A stretch of DNA of 64,000 bases from Litorivita sp050633545 (GTDB lineage: Bacteria; Pseudomonadota; Alphaproteobacteria; Rhodobacterales; Rhodobacteraceae), in assembly GCA_050633545.1 (NCBI GenBank), contig JBOEGS010000003.1, positions 79,792 through 143,791 on the forward strand, given 5' to 3'. The position numbers and the translations under genes are program-made. Under the pieces are notes generated by a model. That model was not told the DNA's origin. It worked only from the letters and a program-made list of their open reading frames with translations, and ran no database searches. This document shows, one piece after another, positions 34,362-43,053 of the stretch; positions within the stretch are counted from its first letter, which is position 1, and each line of letters starts with the position of its first letter.

Positions 34362-34745
34362 ATGGGTATTCTGAACAGTGTTTTGCGTGTTTTCACCTGG
34401 TGGAATGGCCAGACCTTGAACACACAGCTTTATACATGGCGCAAAGGCGTCAAAGTGGGCGAGGACGAGCAGGGCAACTGCTATTACCGCACCGTGGATG
34501 GCAAGCGCCGCTGGGTGATTTACAACGGCGAGGCCGAGGCCAGCCGCATTGGCGCCGAGTGGCACGGGTGGTTGCATCACACCTTCAAAGAGCCGCCCAC
34601 CGACCGCCCGATGGTGCATAAGGCATGGGAAAAACCGCATCAGCCGAACCTGACCGGCACGCCCTTGGCCTATGCTCCGGCAGGCTCCATTCGCCGCGAG
34701 GCCCCTGCCGAGCGCAGCGATTACGAGGCTTGGACGCCGGAGTAA
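34362..34745 (+). CDS. NDUFA12-like complex I accessory subunit (B17.2)
   Basis: This 127-residue protein matches the NDUFA12/B17.2 family, an accessory subunit of NADH:ubiquinone oxidoreductase found in alphaproteobacteria and mitochondria. Visible features are FTWWNGQTLNTQLYTWRKG, GNCYYRTVDGKRRWVIYNG, IGAEWHGWLHHTFKEPP and the C-terminal proline-rich NLTGTPLAYAPAG. It probably sits on the peripheral arm at the membrane interface. It heads the conserved block with mlaD, a DUF2155 gene and aat. GAGAG precedes the ATG. Confidence 0.93.
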   Translation: MGILNSVLRVFTWWNGQTLNTQLYTWRKGVKVGEDEQGNCYYRTVDGKRRWVIYNGEAEASRIGAEWHGWLHHTFKEPPTDRPMVHKAWEKPHQPNLTGTPLAYAPAGSIRREAPAERSDYEAWTPE

Positions 34746-34804
34746 AATGGCGGGCGCGCCGCGCCTGACCGTACTTCCGCGACGCAGAATGCGAGTGCAG
34801 TTAT

Positions 34805-35272
34805 ATGTCTGAAAACACGACCGAAACCCTTGTTGGCGGCGCGGTTCTTATCGCGGCTATCGGCTTTTTGTTCTATGCAGGGCAAGCCACGGGCTATTCA
34901 GCGAACAGCGCAGGCTACCCGCTGACGGCGTCGTTTCGCTCGCTTGAAGGCGTGAGCGTCGGCACCGATGTGCGCCTCGCAGGGGTCAAGATCGGCACAG
35001 TGACGGATGTGGATCTTGATCCGGCGACCTATCGGGCGACGGCTGAATTCACCGTGTCGAGCGGCATTGAGATCCCTGACGATAGCGCTGTGTCGATTTC
35101 TTCCGAAGGGCTGCTGGGCGGCAATTTCGTCGAGATCATGCCAGGGGGGTCGCCCTTCTACCTCGCCGCGGGCGACGAGATCGAATTCACCCAAGGCGCG
35201 GTGAGCCTGATTTCGTTGTTGATGAAATTTGTCGCAGGTGATGGCAGCGCGCCTGACGCGGCGGCGAACTGA
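34805..35272 (+). CDS. mlaD: MlaD-type phospholipid-transport MCE protein
   Basis: MlaD is the periplasmic, membrane-anchored MCE subunit of the Mla ABC system that moves phospholipids between inner and outer membranes. The 155-residue protein has one N-terminal membrane span (VGGAVLIAAIGFLFYAG) and one MCE domain, with FRSLEGVSVGTDVRLAGVKIG and EGLLGGNFVEIMPGG. The other Mla components are not in the window. Its stop overlaps the next start (TGATG), so the two are likely translationally coupled. Confidence 0.93.
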   Translation: MSENTTETLVGGAVLIAAIGFLFYAGQATGYSANSAGYPLTASFRSLEGVSVGTDVRLAGVKIGTVTDVDLDPATYRATAEFTVSSGIEIPDDSAVSISSEGLLGGNFVEIMPGGSPFYLAAGDEIEFTQGAVSLISLLMKFVAGDGSAPDAAAN

Positions 35273-35637
35273 TGCGCCGCGCGCTTTTGGCCGCAGTGCT
35301 CGCCGGTCTGGCTGCCGCCCCCCTCGCCGCGCAGCAACAGGCCAGCAAAGCCGATGGCGCGATCTTGCGCACGCTCGACAAGGTCTCTGGGCAGGTGTTC
35401 GACCACACGGTGAGCGTGGGCGGCGGCTTTGATCTCGGATTATTGCGCGTCGATCTGTCCGAATGCCGTTTTCCGGCGGGCGATCCTTCGGGGGATGCCT
35501 ATGCCCATGTCACGGTGCGCGACGGCGGCGAGGACGTGCCGATTTACAGCGGCTGGATGATTGCCTCTTCGCCCGCGCTCAGCGCGCTTGATCACGCGCG
35601 CTATGATGTTTGGGTCATCCGCTGTAAAATCTCCTGA
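35272..35637 (+). CDS. DUF2155 periplasmic protein
   Basis: The 121-residue protein starts within the mlaD stop and has a signal peptide (MRRALLAAVLAGLAAAPLAA). The mature domain is DUF2155: GAILRTLDKVSGQVFDHTVSVG, LRVDLSECRFP and VPIYSGWMIASSPALSALDH, ending VWVIRCKIS. Two cysteines may pair. The function is not established, but it is nearly always encoded beside mlaD and NDUFA12 in this family of bacteria. It overlaps the convergent aat gene by 37 bases at the 3' end. Confidence 0.92.
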   Translation: MRRALLAAVLAGLAAAPLAAQQQASKADGAILRTLDKVSGQVFDHTVSVGGGFDLGLLRVDLSECRFPAGDPSGDAYAHVTVRDGGEDVPIYSGWMIASSPALSALDHARYDVWVIRCKIS

Positions 35638-36248
35638 GGCGCGCGGCATATCGGCAGGGCGGTGATGTCGGCAGGCATGTCCAATGCCGCGTTGAGCAGC
35701 CCGTGATAGTCTTTGCGCGGCACTTCAATCGCCCCCAAGCTGATCAAATGTGGCGTGGTGAATTGCGTATCAAACAGCGTAAATCCACAGCGGCGCAGAT
35801 GGTCGACCAAATGCGCCAGCGCCAGTTTTGACGCATCGGTGCGCCGCGAGAACATGCTTTCCCCGAAAAACGCCGCGCCACATGTGACGCCGTAAACCCC
35901 GCCGCAAAGCGCGCCGTCTTGCCAGATTTCAATCGAATGGGCCTCGCCGCGCAGATGCAAGGCGCGATAAAGCCGCGCGATATCGGCGCTAATCCATGTC
36001 TCCTCGCGGTCGGCGCAACCGCTCAAGACCCCATCAAAATCGTGGTTCAACGTGACCTGATAGGCGCCGCGGCGCATCCGGCGGCGAAGGCTACGCGAAA
36101 GGTGGAACCCGTCCAGCGGCAAAAGTCCGCGGCGGCGCGGATCGACCCAAAACACCTCGGGGTCGTTCTCATGCTCGGCCATCGGAAAAACCCCGATACG
36201 GTAGGCCTCAAGCAATGTGTCTGGCGTGATTTGTGCGGCGATGGTCAT
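35601..36248 (-). CDS. aat: Leucyl/phenylalanyl-tRNA--protein transferase
   Basis: Aat attaches Leu or Phe to N-terminal Lys or Arg of proteins, marking them for ClpAP in the N-degron pathway. The 215-residue protein has the family blocks LLEAYRIGVFPMAE, FWVDPRRRGLLPLDGFHLSR, GGVYGVTCGAAFFGESMFSR and FDTQFTTPHLISLGA. It is transcribed toward the DUF2155 gene and overlaps it by 37 bases. Confidence 0.96.
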   Translation of the reverse strand: MTIAAQITPDTLLEAYRIGVFPMAEHENDPEVFWVDPRRRGLLPLDGFHLSRSLRRRMRRGAYQVTLNHDFDGVLSGCADREETWISADIARLYRALHLRGEAHSIEIWQDGALCGGVYGVTCGAAFFGESMFSRRTDASKLALAHLVDHLRRCGFTLFDTQFTTPHLISLGAIEVPRKDYHGLLNAALDMPADITALPICRAPQEILQRMTQTS

Positions 36249-36354
36249 TCAAATTCTGCGAAACTCGTTCGGATTATTGCGGAGCACGTTAACGGAGCAC
36301 TGTCCCTCGCCATTTAGGCTGATCTTTGGTGAAGTTTCCAGTGAGGTTCTCGAA

Positions 36355-37035
36355 ATGAGTGGAAGTGGAGAAGGGCCGGACAATCCGGCGATGATGATGG
36401 TCAGCCGCATGCATGCGCGCCACGGGGTGTTGCTTGATGCATACCGCCACGTGATTGCCGATAGCACCGTGCTGCATCTGGGGGCCGAAGACGGGCGGTG
36501 GTGTTACGCCTTTGCCTCGGCAGGGGCGCTGCAAGTTGTCGGGGTCGAGAAAAGCGCAGAGCAGGCGAGCAAATTTACCCGCTACCCTGATATCGGCCTG
36601 CGCGAGCGTATCGATCTGCGCTGCGCCGACCCGATGGAAGAGCTGAGCGCAGAGGTGCGCGCCGAGCGGCGCTATGACGTGGTGGCGATGTTCGATTTGC
36701 TCGAAAACGTCGCCGATTTGTTTTTGCTCTTCTCGTATATCCGCGCGCTCGGGCCGCGTTTGGTGATCCTTGATGGGGTGTTCTTGATCTCGGAGGATCC
36801 GGTTTTGCGCATCGTCAGCCAGCCGGTGCCAAGCGGCGAGGGGGGCGGCCCGCTGCGTCCGCGCGCTGTTCCTGGCCCGCGGGCTTTGGAGATCATTGCC
36901 GAGGCGCTTGACTTTGATCTGGAGTGGATCGATTGGACCCAAGTGCCCGAGGACGGGCGGATCGGGTTGGCGGACTATTTTGCCACCCACGGCGAGAAAC
37001 GCGCCAGTTGCACATTGATCCCGCGCGATCTGTAG
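36355..37035 (+). CDS. Class I SAM-dependent methyltransferase-like protein
   Basis: The 226-residue protein resembles a Rossmann methyltransferase. The glycine-rich motif is LHLGAEDGRWCYAFAS near residue 45, the acidic end of strand 2 is VVGVEKSAE, and motif IV-like VVAMFDLLENVADLFLL is near residue 105. The substrate is unknown and the C-terminal part (from LVILDGVFLISEDP) is variable. The start at 36355 has GTGAGG 8 bases upstream; longer in-frame starts would read into the aat promoter. It is closed by a terminator shared with accC. Confidence 0.75.
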   Translation: MSGSGEGPDNPAMMMVSRMHARHGVLLDAYRHVIADSTVLHLGAEDGRWCYAFASAGALQVVGVEKSAEQASKFTRYPDIGLRERIDLRCADPMEELSAEVRAERRYDVVAMFDLLENVADLFLLFSYIRALGPRLVILDGVFLISEDPVLRIVSQPVPSGEGGGPLRPRAVPGPRALEIIAEALDFDLEWIDWTQVPEDGRIGLADYFATHGEKRASCTLIPRDL

Positions 37036-37048
37036 CGCTCTCAACACA

Positions 37049-37078
37049 AACGCCCGCCGAAAATGGCGGGCGTTTTTT
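37049..37078. terminator. Terminator between the methyltransferase-like gene and accC
   Basis: AACGCCCGCC and GGCGGGCGTT form a 10-bp stem around GAAAAT, with TTTT to the right. It is also placed to stop convergent accC transcription on the minus strand, where the T-tract is shorter. Confidence 0.9.
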
Positions 37079-37093
37079 AATTATATCAATTTC

Positions 37094-38443
37094 TTAGGCT
37101 TGAAATTCGTTCTCAAGCCACTCTTCGAGCCAATGGATGTTATAGGTGCCATCCAAAATGTCCTGCTCTTGCAAAAGAGCGCTAAAGAGCGGCACGGTGG
37201 TATCGACCCCGTCGACAATCAATTCGCCCAAGGCGCGGTTCAAACGGGCCAAGGCCTCGTTGCGATCGCGGCCGTGGACGATCAGCTTGCCGATCAAACT
37301 GTCGTAGTAGGGCGGGATCGTATAGCCGTCATAGAGCGCGCTGTCCATGCGCACGCCAAGCCCGCCAGGCGCATGATAGGCGGTGATGGTGCCGGGGCAG
37401 GGCGAGAATTTCGGCAGTTTTTCCGCGTTGATCCGCACCTCGATGGCATGGCCGTTGATGGTCAGATCGCCTTGCTCGAAGGACATCGGCAGGCCCTCGG
37501 CAACGCGGATTTGCTCGCGCACGAGGTCAACGCCGAAAATGCCTTCGGTGACGGGGTGCTCGACTTGCAGGCGGGTGTTCATTTCAATGAAATAGAACTC
37601 GCCGTTCTCGTAGAGAAACTCGATGGTGCCCGCGCCGGCATAGTTGATTTTGGCCACCGCATCGGCGCAGATTTTGCCAATGCGCGCGCGCTCTTCGGGG
37701 GTGATGCTGGGGCCGGGGGCCTCTTCGAATACCTTTTGGTGGCGCCGCTGCAGCGAGCAATCGCGCTCGCCCAAATGCACGGCGCGGCCTTTGCCATCGC
37801 CAAACACCTGAATTTCGATATGGCGCGGTGTGGTCAGGTATTTCTCGATATAGACCTCGTCATTGCCAAAGGCGGCCTTCGCCTCGCTGCGCGCGGTCAT
37901 AAAGGCGCTTTCCATCTCGCCCGCGTTTTCGGCGACTTTCATGCCGCGCCCGCCGCCGCCAGCGGTGGCCTTGACGATGACCGGATAGCCGATTTCGGCG
38001 CCCAGCTTTTGCGCGGTTTTCAAGTCCGGCACGCCGCCGCCCGATCCGGGCACGCAGGGCACGCCGAGCGCCTTCATCGTGTCGATGGCGGTGATTTTGT
38101 CGCCCATAACGCGGATGTGCTCGGCGGTCGGGCCAATAAAGGTGAGCCCGTGATCTTCGATGATCTGCACGAAATTGGCGTTTTCCGACAAAAAGCCATA
38201 CCCGGGGTGCACGGCCTGTGCACCCGTGACTTCGCAGGCGGCGATGATCGCAGGGATCGACAGGTAGCTTTCAGTCGAAGAGGGCGGGCCGATGCAGATG
38301 CTTTCGTCGGCCATGCGCACATGCATCGCATCGGCGTCGGCGGTGGAATGCACCGCGACCGATTTGATGCCCATTTCGCGGGCCGCGCGGATCACCCTGA
38401 GGGCAATTTCGCCTCGATTGGCAATTAGGATTTTATCGAACAT
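37094..38443 (-). CDS. accC: Acetyl-CoA carboxylase, biotin carboxylase subunit
   Basis: AccC carboxylates the biotin on AccB with bicarbonate and ATP, the first half-reaction of malonyl-CoA formation. The 449-residue protein begins MFDKILIANRGEIALRVIRA. It has the ATP-grasp glycine loop KATAGGGGRGMKV near residue 160 and the catalytic block YFIEMNTRLQVEHPVTE near residue 285. It follows accB by 10 bases in the operon. Confidence 0.98.
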   Translation of the reverse strand: MFDKILIANRGEIALRVIRAAREMGIKSVAVHSTADADAMHVRMADESICIGPPSSTESYLSIPAIIAACEVTGAQAVHPGYGFLSENANFVQIIEDHGLTFIGPTAEHIRVMGDKITAIDTMKALGVPCVPGSGGGVPDLKTAQKLGAEIGYPVIVKATAGGGGRGMKVAENAGEMESAFMTARSEAKAAFGNDEVYIEKYLTTPRHIEIQVFGDGKGRAVHLGERDCSLQRRHQKVFEEAPGPSITPEERARIGKICADAVAKINYAGAGTIEFLYENGEFYFIEMNTRLQVEHPVTEGIFGVDLVREQIRVAEGLPMSFEQGDLTINGHAIEVRINAEKLPKFSPCPGTITAYHAPGGLGVRMDSALYDGYTIPPYYDSLIGKLIVHGRDRNEALARLNRALGELIVDGVDTTVPLFSALLQEQDILDGTYNIHWLEEWLENEFQA

Positions 38444-38453
38444 ATGTTGCGCC

Positions 38454-38948
38454 TTATTCGATAACGACGAGGGGAGAGCCATATTCGACCGCATCGCCAT
38501 CAGCGACGAGGATACGCTTCACGGTGCCCGATTTTGGCGCCGGAATATGGTTCATGGTTTTCATCGCTTCCACGATCAACAGCGTGTCGCCTTCGCTGAC
38601 CTGAGCGCCGACCGAAATGAAGGAAGGTGCGCCCGGTTCGGCTTGAAGATAGATTGTGCCGACCATGGGCGAGGTCACCGCGCCCGGGTGGCTTGCGGGG
38701 TCTTCTTCTGCCGAGGCGATCTGTGCTGGCGCGGCGGCAGCGGAAGCTGCCGAGGGGGCCGGAGCAGCAGCGGCAGGGGCTGCCGCGACTTGGGTGACAA
38801 TCTCTTTTTTGCGGCTGACGCGCACGTTGAGGCTGTCGTCTTCGCCATATTCGCGTTTGACCTGCAACTCGGTCAGATCGTTCTCGCGCAAAAGCTCGGC
38901 CAGTGCCTGAATAAAGGCCACATCGGAGTCATGGGTGTTTTTTGTCAT
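38454..38948 (-). CDS. accB: Acetyl-CoA carboxylase biotin carboxyl carrier protein
   Basis: AccB carries biotin between AccC and the carboxyltransferase. The 164-residue protein has an N-terminal helical domain, an Ala/Pro linker (about residues 55-80) and a C-terminal biotinyl domain with the biotin-lysine motif IVEAMKTMNHIPAP. It is the first gene of accBC. In many relatives aroQ lies directly upstream; here the upstream 180 bases hold no gene. Confidence 0.97.
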   Translation of the reverse strand: MTKNTHDSDVAFIQALAELLRENDLTELQVKREYGEDDSLNVRVSRKKEIVTQVAAAPAAAAPAPSAASAAAAPAQIASAEEDPASHPGAVTSPMVGTIYLQAEPGAPSFISVGAQVSEGDTLLIVEAMKTMNHIPAPKSGTVKRILVADGDAVEYGSPLVVIE

Positions 38949-39128
38949 GTTGTCCTCAAACGGTCAGATGCGCTCATCTTGGCGTGCGCGCTAGCAAATC
39001 TGGCCTGCTTATATGGCATGCGTGGATGCGAATAAAGCGGGCAATTTCATCCTCTTTGCGCTATCTATTGTAGGGAAGCGAGGTGAAAAACCCCGATTTT
39101 GCGTCAAATCTGTTGCGAGACGGGCCGC

Positions 39129-39740
39129 TCACAGTGGCGTTCCGGAGAGTTTTGCCACCAGTTCCGCCAATTTGCGCGCCTTGAATTTTTGCAAAAGCCG
39201 CGCGCGGTAGACCTCGATTGTGCGATAGCTCAGGCCCAATTCCTTGCCGATTTCCTTGCAGGTCAGCCCGCGGCAGGTGAGGATCGCGACATCGCGCTCG
39301 CGGCGCGTCAACTCGACCAAGGGGCGTTCTTCGGAAATATCGGCAAAGGACCACACACCTTGGCGAAACGGGTCTTCGGGGGTGAGCGATTGTCCGCGCG
39401 CGCGGCACCAAAACAACGTTCCATCACGGCGGCGCATGATGCGTTCATCTTGATACCTGCCGGTGCTGCGCATGCCTTCGCGCCATCGTGCGCCGATGGT
39501 TTCAAACTCCTGTAGCGACGGGTAAAGAGCAGAAAATTGCGTGTTTCTATAGCTTTCGGGCGTGCCGCCGAACATGCGCGCGAAATGTTGGTTGCAGCGG
39601 CGCACGATACGGTTTTCCAAAACCACCAAACCCGTGGGCGCGTAGTCAAATGCCAGATCGGACAGCGATTGCGGCGCGGCGCGATCCGCGGGATCTATAG
39701 GATGCGAGGAGGGCGGCGTGCTGCGTGCTTGGGTGACCAT
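39129..39740 (-). CDS. PAS-domain LuxR-type transcription regulator
   Basis: The 203-residue protein has a PAS fold at about residues 25-130 (FDYAPTGLVVLENRIVRRCN, then RDGTLFWCRARGQSL). A LuxR helix-turn-helix follows near 140-195 (LTRRERDVAILTCRGLTCKE and IGKELGLSYRTIEVYRARLL). It has no receiver Asp or autoinducer domain, so the PAS probably senses a small ligand or redox state. Similar PAS-LuxR proteins are common in Rhodobacteraceae. Its targets are unknown; it lies between accBC and an Ala-rich gene transcribed the same way. Confidence 0.85.
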   Translation of the reverse strand: MVTQARSTPPSSHPIDPADRAAPQSLSDLAFDYAPTGLVVLENRIVRRCNQHFARMFGGTPESYRNTQFSALYPSLQEFETIGARWREGMRSTGRYQDERIMRRRDGTLFWCRARGQSLTPEDPFRQGVWSFADISEERPLVELTRRERDVAILTCRGLTCKEIGKELGLSYRTIEVYRARLLQKFKARKLAELVAKLSGTPL

Positions 39741-39835
39741 AGCCTATTGTGGACCCTCGGGCCCTCAGGCGTAAAGCGTAATGTTGTGCCTGCGCCTGCC
39801 TGCTACCTGCGGCTTGCGGCGAGGGCGGCGCAGGG

Positions 39836-40690
39836 TTATGCGGCGCGGCTCGCGACGATGGCGGCGTTATAGGTCGCTAGAACCTGACTTGCGGCAAAGC
39901 GTTGATCCGAGGTGGGAATATCCACCCCGCCGACTTTCTCGCCATTACGGGCGGCTTCGATCGCGCTTTGCTTGGCCGCGCGCACGGCAGCTTGAATCTC
40001 GCGCACGAGATATTGCGCGCGCAGTTCTGCTTGCAACGCGAGGCTGCGGGCATGGCTCTCGGCCGAGGAAATTTCGACCTGCTCGCGCAGAGGGTCCGCG
40101 CCCTGTGTTTCCGCCTGCGGGGCCGGCGCGCTTTCGCGGCGGGTCTCAATGCTATGCGCGGTTTGGGATTTCGCGGCCTGCAAAAGGGCAAGGTTGTGGT
40201 CATTGCTGGCGTCCCGCTCGGCCTTGAATGCGGCTTGCGCGGCGGCGTTTTGTTCGGCGTCCAAAGCCGCGGCGCGCGCCTCCTCTTCGGGGCTGCCAAA
40301 CATGGCCTCGGCGTCTTCGCTGCGGCTCTTGTGATCCTCGCGCGCGCGCGGCGCACTGTGTTCGGCTGCGCCTTCAATCACGGCACGCGCGGCGCTTTCG
40401 CTCGAGGAGGGATTGGCGGAGCGGCGCACCACATCGGCGGCGGCTCGGGTTTTTTGATCCTGCGTTGCGCCGGATTTCTCTGCCCCTGCGGGATTGGCCA
40501 GAACTGTGGCCGGATTGATCGCCGAGGGCGGCGAGAGTGCGCCCGTGGCGGGGGCCGCGCCAGGCACAAAGCCGCGCGCGCCGGTTCCCGCCGAAGAGGT
40601 ATCGGTTTGAGGTGTTTGGTGAATTTGCTTTTGCGTGCCGTCTTGCAGCACGCTGGACATCGCCCATCCGACAATCCGCATCGCTAGCAT
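39836..40690 (-). CDS. Ala/Glu-rich coiled protein of unknown function
   Basis: I do not recognise this 284-residue protein. The start at 40690 has AAGGA 8 bases upstream. About 100 residues of disordered Ala/Pro/Ser/Thr-rich sequence are followed by a charged helical section (about 125-245) rich in Ala, Glu, Gln and Arg, including SPEEEARAAALDAEQNAAAQ, which is probably coiled coil. The last 30 residues (VDIPTSDQRFAASQVLATYN) look like a short folded element. There is no signal peptide. The coding phase and ribosome-binding site support a real gene. Perfect inverted repeats lie just upstream. Confidence 0.7.
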   Translation of the reverse strand: MLAMRIVGWAMSSVLQDGTQKQIHQTPQTDTSSAGTGARGFVPGAAPATGALSPPSAINPATVLANPAGAEKSGATQDQKTRAAADVVRRSANPSSSESAARAVIEGAAEHSAPRAREDHKSRSEDAEAMFGSPEEEARAAALDAEQNAAAQAAFKAERDASNDHNLALLQAAKSQTAHSIETRRESAPAPQAETQGADPLREQVEISSAESHARSLALQAELRAQYLVREIQAAVRAAKQSAIEAARNGEKVGGVDIPTSDQRFAASQVLATYNAAIVASRAA

Positions 40691-40729
40691 TTGTTACATC
40701 CTTCGATTACCCCCCACACGACTCAGAGG

Positions 40730-40768
40730 TTAAGAGGTAAATCTTTACATGCGATTAATACCTCTTAA
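40730..40768. promoter_or_regulatory. 10-bp perfect inverted repeat upstream of the Ala-rich gene
   Basis: TTAAGAGGTA is inverted as TACCTCTTAA after a 19-base spacer, 40 bases before the ATG at 40690. The left arm overlaps a direct repeat of AGAGGTTA/AGAGGTAA. No T-tract follows, so an operator is more likely than a terminator. Confidence 0.5.
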
Positions 40769-40899
40769 GTGGACGTAATTCTTAAGGAAATCGGACGGTT
40801 CAAACCCTACTGTGCGTGGGGTTTGCGGGGGCGGGGGCGGGTAGGGGCCTGTGGATGACTTTGCCAAGGTCTACCTCGCAAAGCTTAACCGCTTCAGAC

Positions 40900-40919
40900 A
40901 TGTGAAGAGAAGTTCACAT
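40900..40919. promoter_or_regulatory. ATGTGAA/TTCACAT inverted repeat
   Basis: Perfect 7-bp arms surround GAGAAG. It lies between the acsA terminator and the Ala-rich gene, as an operator would. The binding protein is unknown. Confidence 0.45.
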
Positions 40920-40950
40920 TTGCGCGGCAGCTTTTCAGGGCGCGGCGCAA

Positions 40951-40982
40951 AAGAAAAAGGCCGAAGCAATGCTCCGGCCTTT
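40951..40982 (-). terminator. Rho-independent terminator after acsA
   Basis: On the minus strand AAAGGCCGGAGC pairs with GCTTCGGCCTTT, with one mismatch, around ATT, followed by TTCTTTT. It lies about 22 bases beyond the acsA stop. Confidence 0.85.
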
Positions 40983-41004
40983 GCATGCGTCATGTGACAC
41001 CTGT

Positions 41005-42954
41005 TCACCCGCGGTTCATGCGGTTCTCGATCAACTCGTCGACCACGGCGGGTTCGGCCAAGGTCGAGGTATCGCCAAGGCTGCCAAAATCGTTTTCGGC
41101 GATCTTGCGCAGGATGCGGCGCATGATCTTGCCGGAACGGGTTTTCGGCAAGCCGGGGGCCCATTGGATGAGATCGGGTTTGGCGATCGGTCCGATTTCG
41201 GTGCGCACCCAAGTTTCAAGCTCTTTGCGCAGCTCGGGCGTTGGTTCGACCCCGTTCATCAATGTGACATAGGCATAGATGCCTTGGCCTTTGATCTCAT
41301 GGGGATAACCGACGACGGCGGCTTCGGCGACCTTGGCGTGGGCGACCAATGCGCTTTCCACTTCGGCGGTGCCCATACGGTGGCCCGAAACGTTGATCAC
41401 GTCATCGACGCGGCCGGTGATCCAGTAGTAGCCATCCTTGTCGCGGCGGCATCCGTCACCGGCGAAATAATAGCCTTTGTAGTCGGAGAAATAGGTTTTC
41501 TCGAACCGCTCGTGATCGCCGAAGACGGTGCGCATCTGGCCAGGCCAGCTGTCTTTGATGGCCAAGACGCCTTCGCATTCGGTGTCATGGATTTCCTCGC
41601 CGGTGTGGGGGTCGAGCACCACAGGCTGCACTCCGAAGAAGGGCAATGTGGCCGATCCGGGTTTGGTGGCCGTCGCGCCGGGCAGGGGGGTGAGCATATG
41701 GCCGCCTGTTTCGGTCTGCCACCATGTGTCGACAATCGGGCATTTGCCCTTGCCGATCACGTCATTGTACCAGTTCCACGCCTCGGGGTTGATCGGCTCG
41801 CCCACGGTGCCGAGCAGCTTGAGGTCCGACAGGTCGTATTTCTCGACCCATTCGTTGCCTTGGCCCATCAGGGCGCGAATGGCGGTGGGGGCGGTATAGA
41901 ACTGGTTCACCTTGTGCTTTTCACACACGGCCCAGAAGCGGCCTGCATCGGGATAGGTCGGCACGCCTTCGAACATGATGGTGGTGGCACCATTGGCCAG
42001 CGGGCCATAGATGATATAGCTGTGGCCGGTGACCCAACCCACATCGGCGGTGCACCAGAACACATCGCCCTCGTGGTAATCGAAGGTATATTCATGGGTC
42101 ATCGCGGCATAGACCATATAGCCGCCGGTGCAATGCACGACGCCTTTGGGTTGGCCGGTCGAGCCGGAGGTGTAGAGCACGAAGAGCGGGTCTTCGGCGT
42201 TCATTTCCGCCGGTTTGCTATAGTCATCGGCCTCGGCGGCCATTTCGTTATAGTCGTAATCGCGCCCGTCAATCCAAGTGGTTTGACCGCCGGTGCGTTT
42301 GACCACAAGGCATTTGACCGTGTCCTTACAATGCAGCAGCGCCGCATCGGTGTTGGATTTGAGCGCGGTTTTGCGCCCGCCGCGTGGGGCTTCGTCTGCG
42401 GTGATCACCACCTTGGCATCACAGCCATTGATCCGCGCACCAAGCGCATCGGGCGAGAAGCCCGCGAAGACGATGGAATGCACCGCGCCGATCCGCGCAC
42501 AGGCCAGCATCGCATAGGCCGCCTCGGGGATCATCGGCAGGTAAATGATGACGCGGTCGCCTTTGCGCACGCCCATATCCTCGAGGATATTGGCCATGCG
42601 GCAGGTGCGCAGGTGCAGCTCTTTATAGGTGATATGGAGCGCCTCATCCTCGGGGCTGTCCGGCTCCCAGATGATCGCGGTTTGATCGCCGCGGGTCTCC
42701 AGATGGCGGTCCACGCAGTTGTAGGAGGCGTTCAATGTGCCGTCCTCGAACCATTTGATATCGACCGATCCGAGGGTGAAGTCGGAGGATTTCACTTTGG
42801 TGAAGGGCTTGATCCAGTCGATCCGCTTGCCATGCTCGCCCCAAAAGGCCTCTGGGTCATTGATCGAGGCGGCATACATCTGGTCATAGGTCGCCTTGTC
42901 GGCGTGGGACGCTTTGGTGAATGCGGCGGAGGGCGGGTAGGATTGATCGGACAT
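41005..42954 (-). CDS. acsA: Acetate--CoA ligase (acetyl-CoA synthetase)
   Basis: AcsA activates acetate to acetyl-CoA through acetyl-AMP in the cytoplasm. The 649-residue protein has the adenylation motifs YTSGSTGQPKGVVHCTGGY near residue 265 and WWQTETGGHMLTPLPG near 415. The acetylatable catalytic lysine is in PKTRSGKIMRRILR near 610. The N-terminus SDQSYPPSAAFTKASHADK is standard. It is the last gene of the minus-strand operon led by the ABC transporter, 99 bases after livF. Confidence 0.97.
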   Translation of the reverse strand: MSDQSYPPSAAFTKASHADKATYDQMYAASINDPEAFWGEHGKRIDWIKPFTKVKSSDFTLGSVDIKWFEDGTLNASYNCVDRHLETRGDQTAIIWEPDSPEDEALHITYKELHLRTCRMANILEDMGVRKGDRVIIYLPMIPEAAYAMLACARIGAVHSIVFAGFSPDALGARINGCDAKVVITADEAPRGGRKTALKSNTDAALLHCKDTVKCLVVKRTGGQTTWIDGRDYDYNEMAAEADDYSKPAEMNAEDPLFVLYTSGSTGQPKGVVHCTGGYMVYAAMTHEYTFDYHEGDVFWCTADVGWVTGHSYIIYGPLANGATTIMFEGVPTYPDAGRFWAVCEKHKVNQFYTAPTAIRALMGQGNEWVEKYDLSDLKLLGTVGEPINPEAWNWYNDVIGKGKCPIVDTWWQTETGGHMLTPLPGATATKPGSATLPFFGVQPVVLDPHTGEEIHDTECEGVLAIKDSWPGQMRTVFGDHERFEKTYFSDYKGYYFAGDGCRRDKDGYYWITGRVDDVINVSGHRMGTAEVESALVAHAKVAEAAVVGYPHEIKGQGIYAYVTLMNGVEPTPELRKELETWVRTEIGPIAKPDLIQWAPGLPKTRSGKIMRRILRKIAENDFGSLGDTSTLAEPAVVDELIENRMNRG

Positions 42955-43053
42955 GGGATAGCCTTCACTACTATTTCGTTTGGATCTGGGTAACCCGTCC
43001 GCCGTGGCCCTTTCAATCGGGACCAAAGGCGGACGGATTTGGCTTTTTATGGC

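Larger units (their letters stand above)
40691..41004. other. Regulatory gap with two perfect inverted repeats, no gene
   Basis: These 314 bases lack a gene. They hold TTAAGAGGTA and TACCTCTTAA (40730-40739 and 40759-40768), and ATGTGAA and TTCACAT (40900-40906 and 40913-40919). The acsA terminator lies at the right end. The left part presumably carries the promoter of the Ala-rich gene. Confidence 0.6.

Noticed and set aside
40969..42993. 674-codon open frame opposite acsA
   Set aside because: It mirrors acsA, which is complete and certain; the Gly/His/Asp-rich product has no domain.
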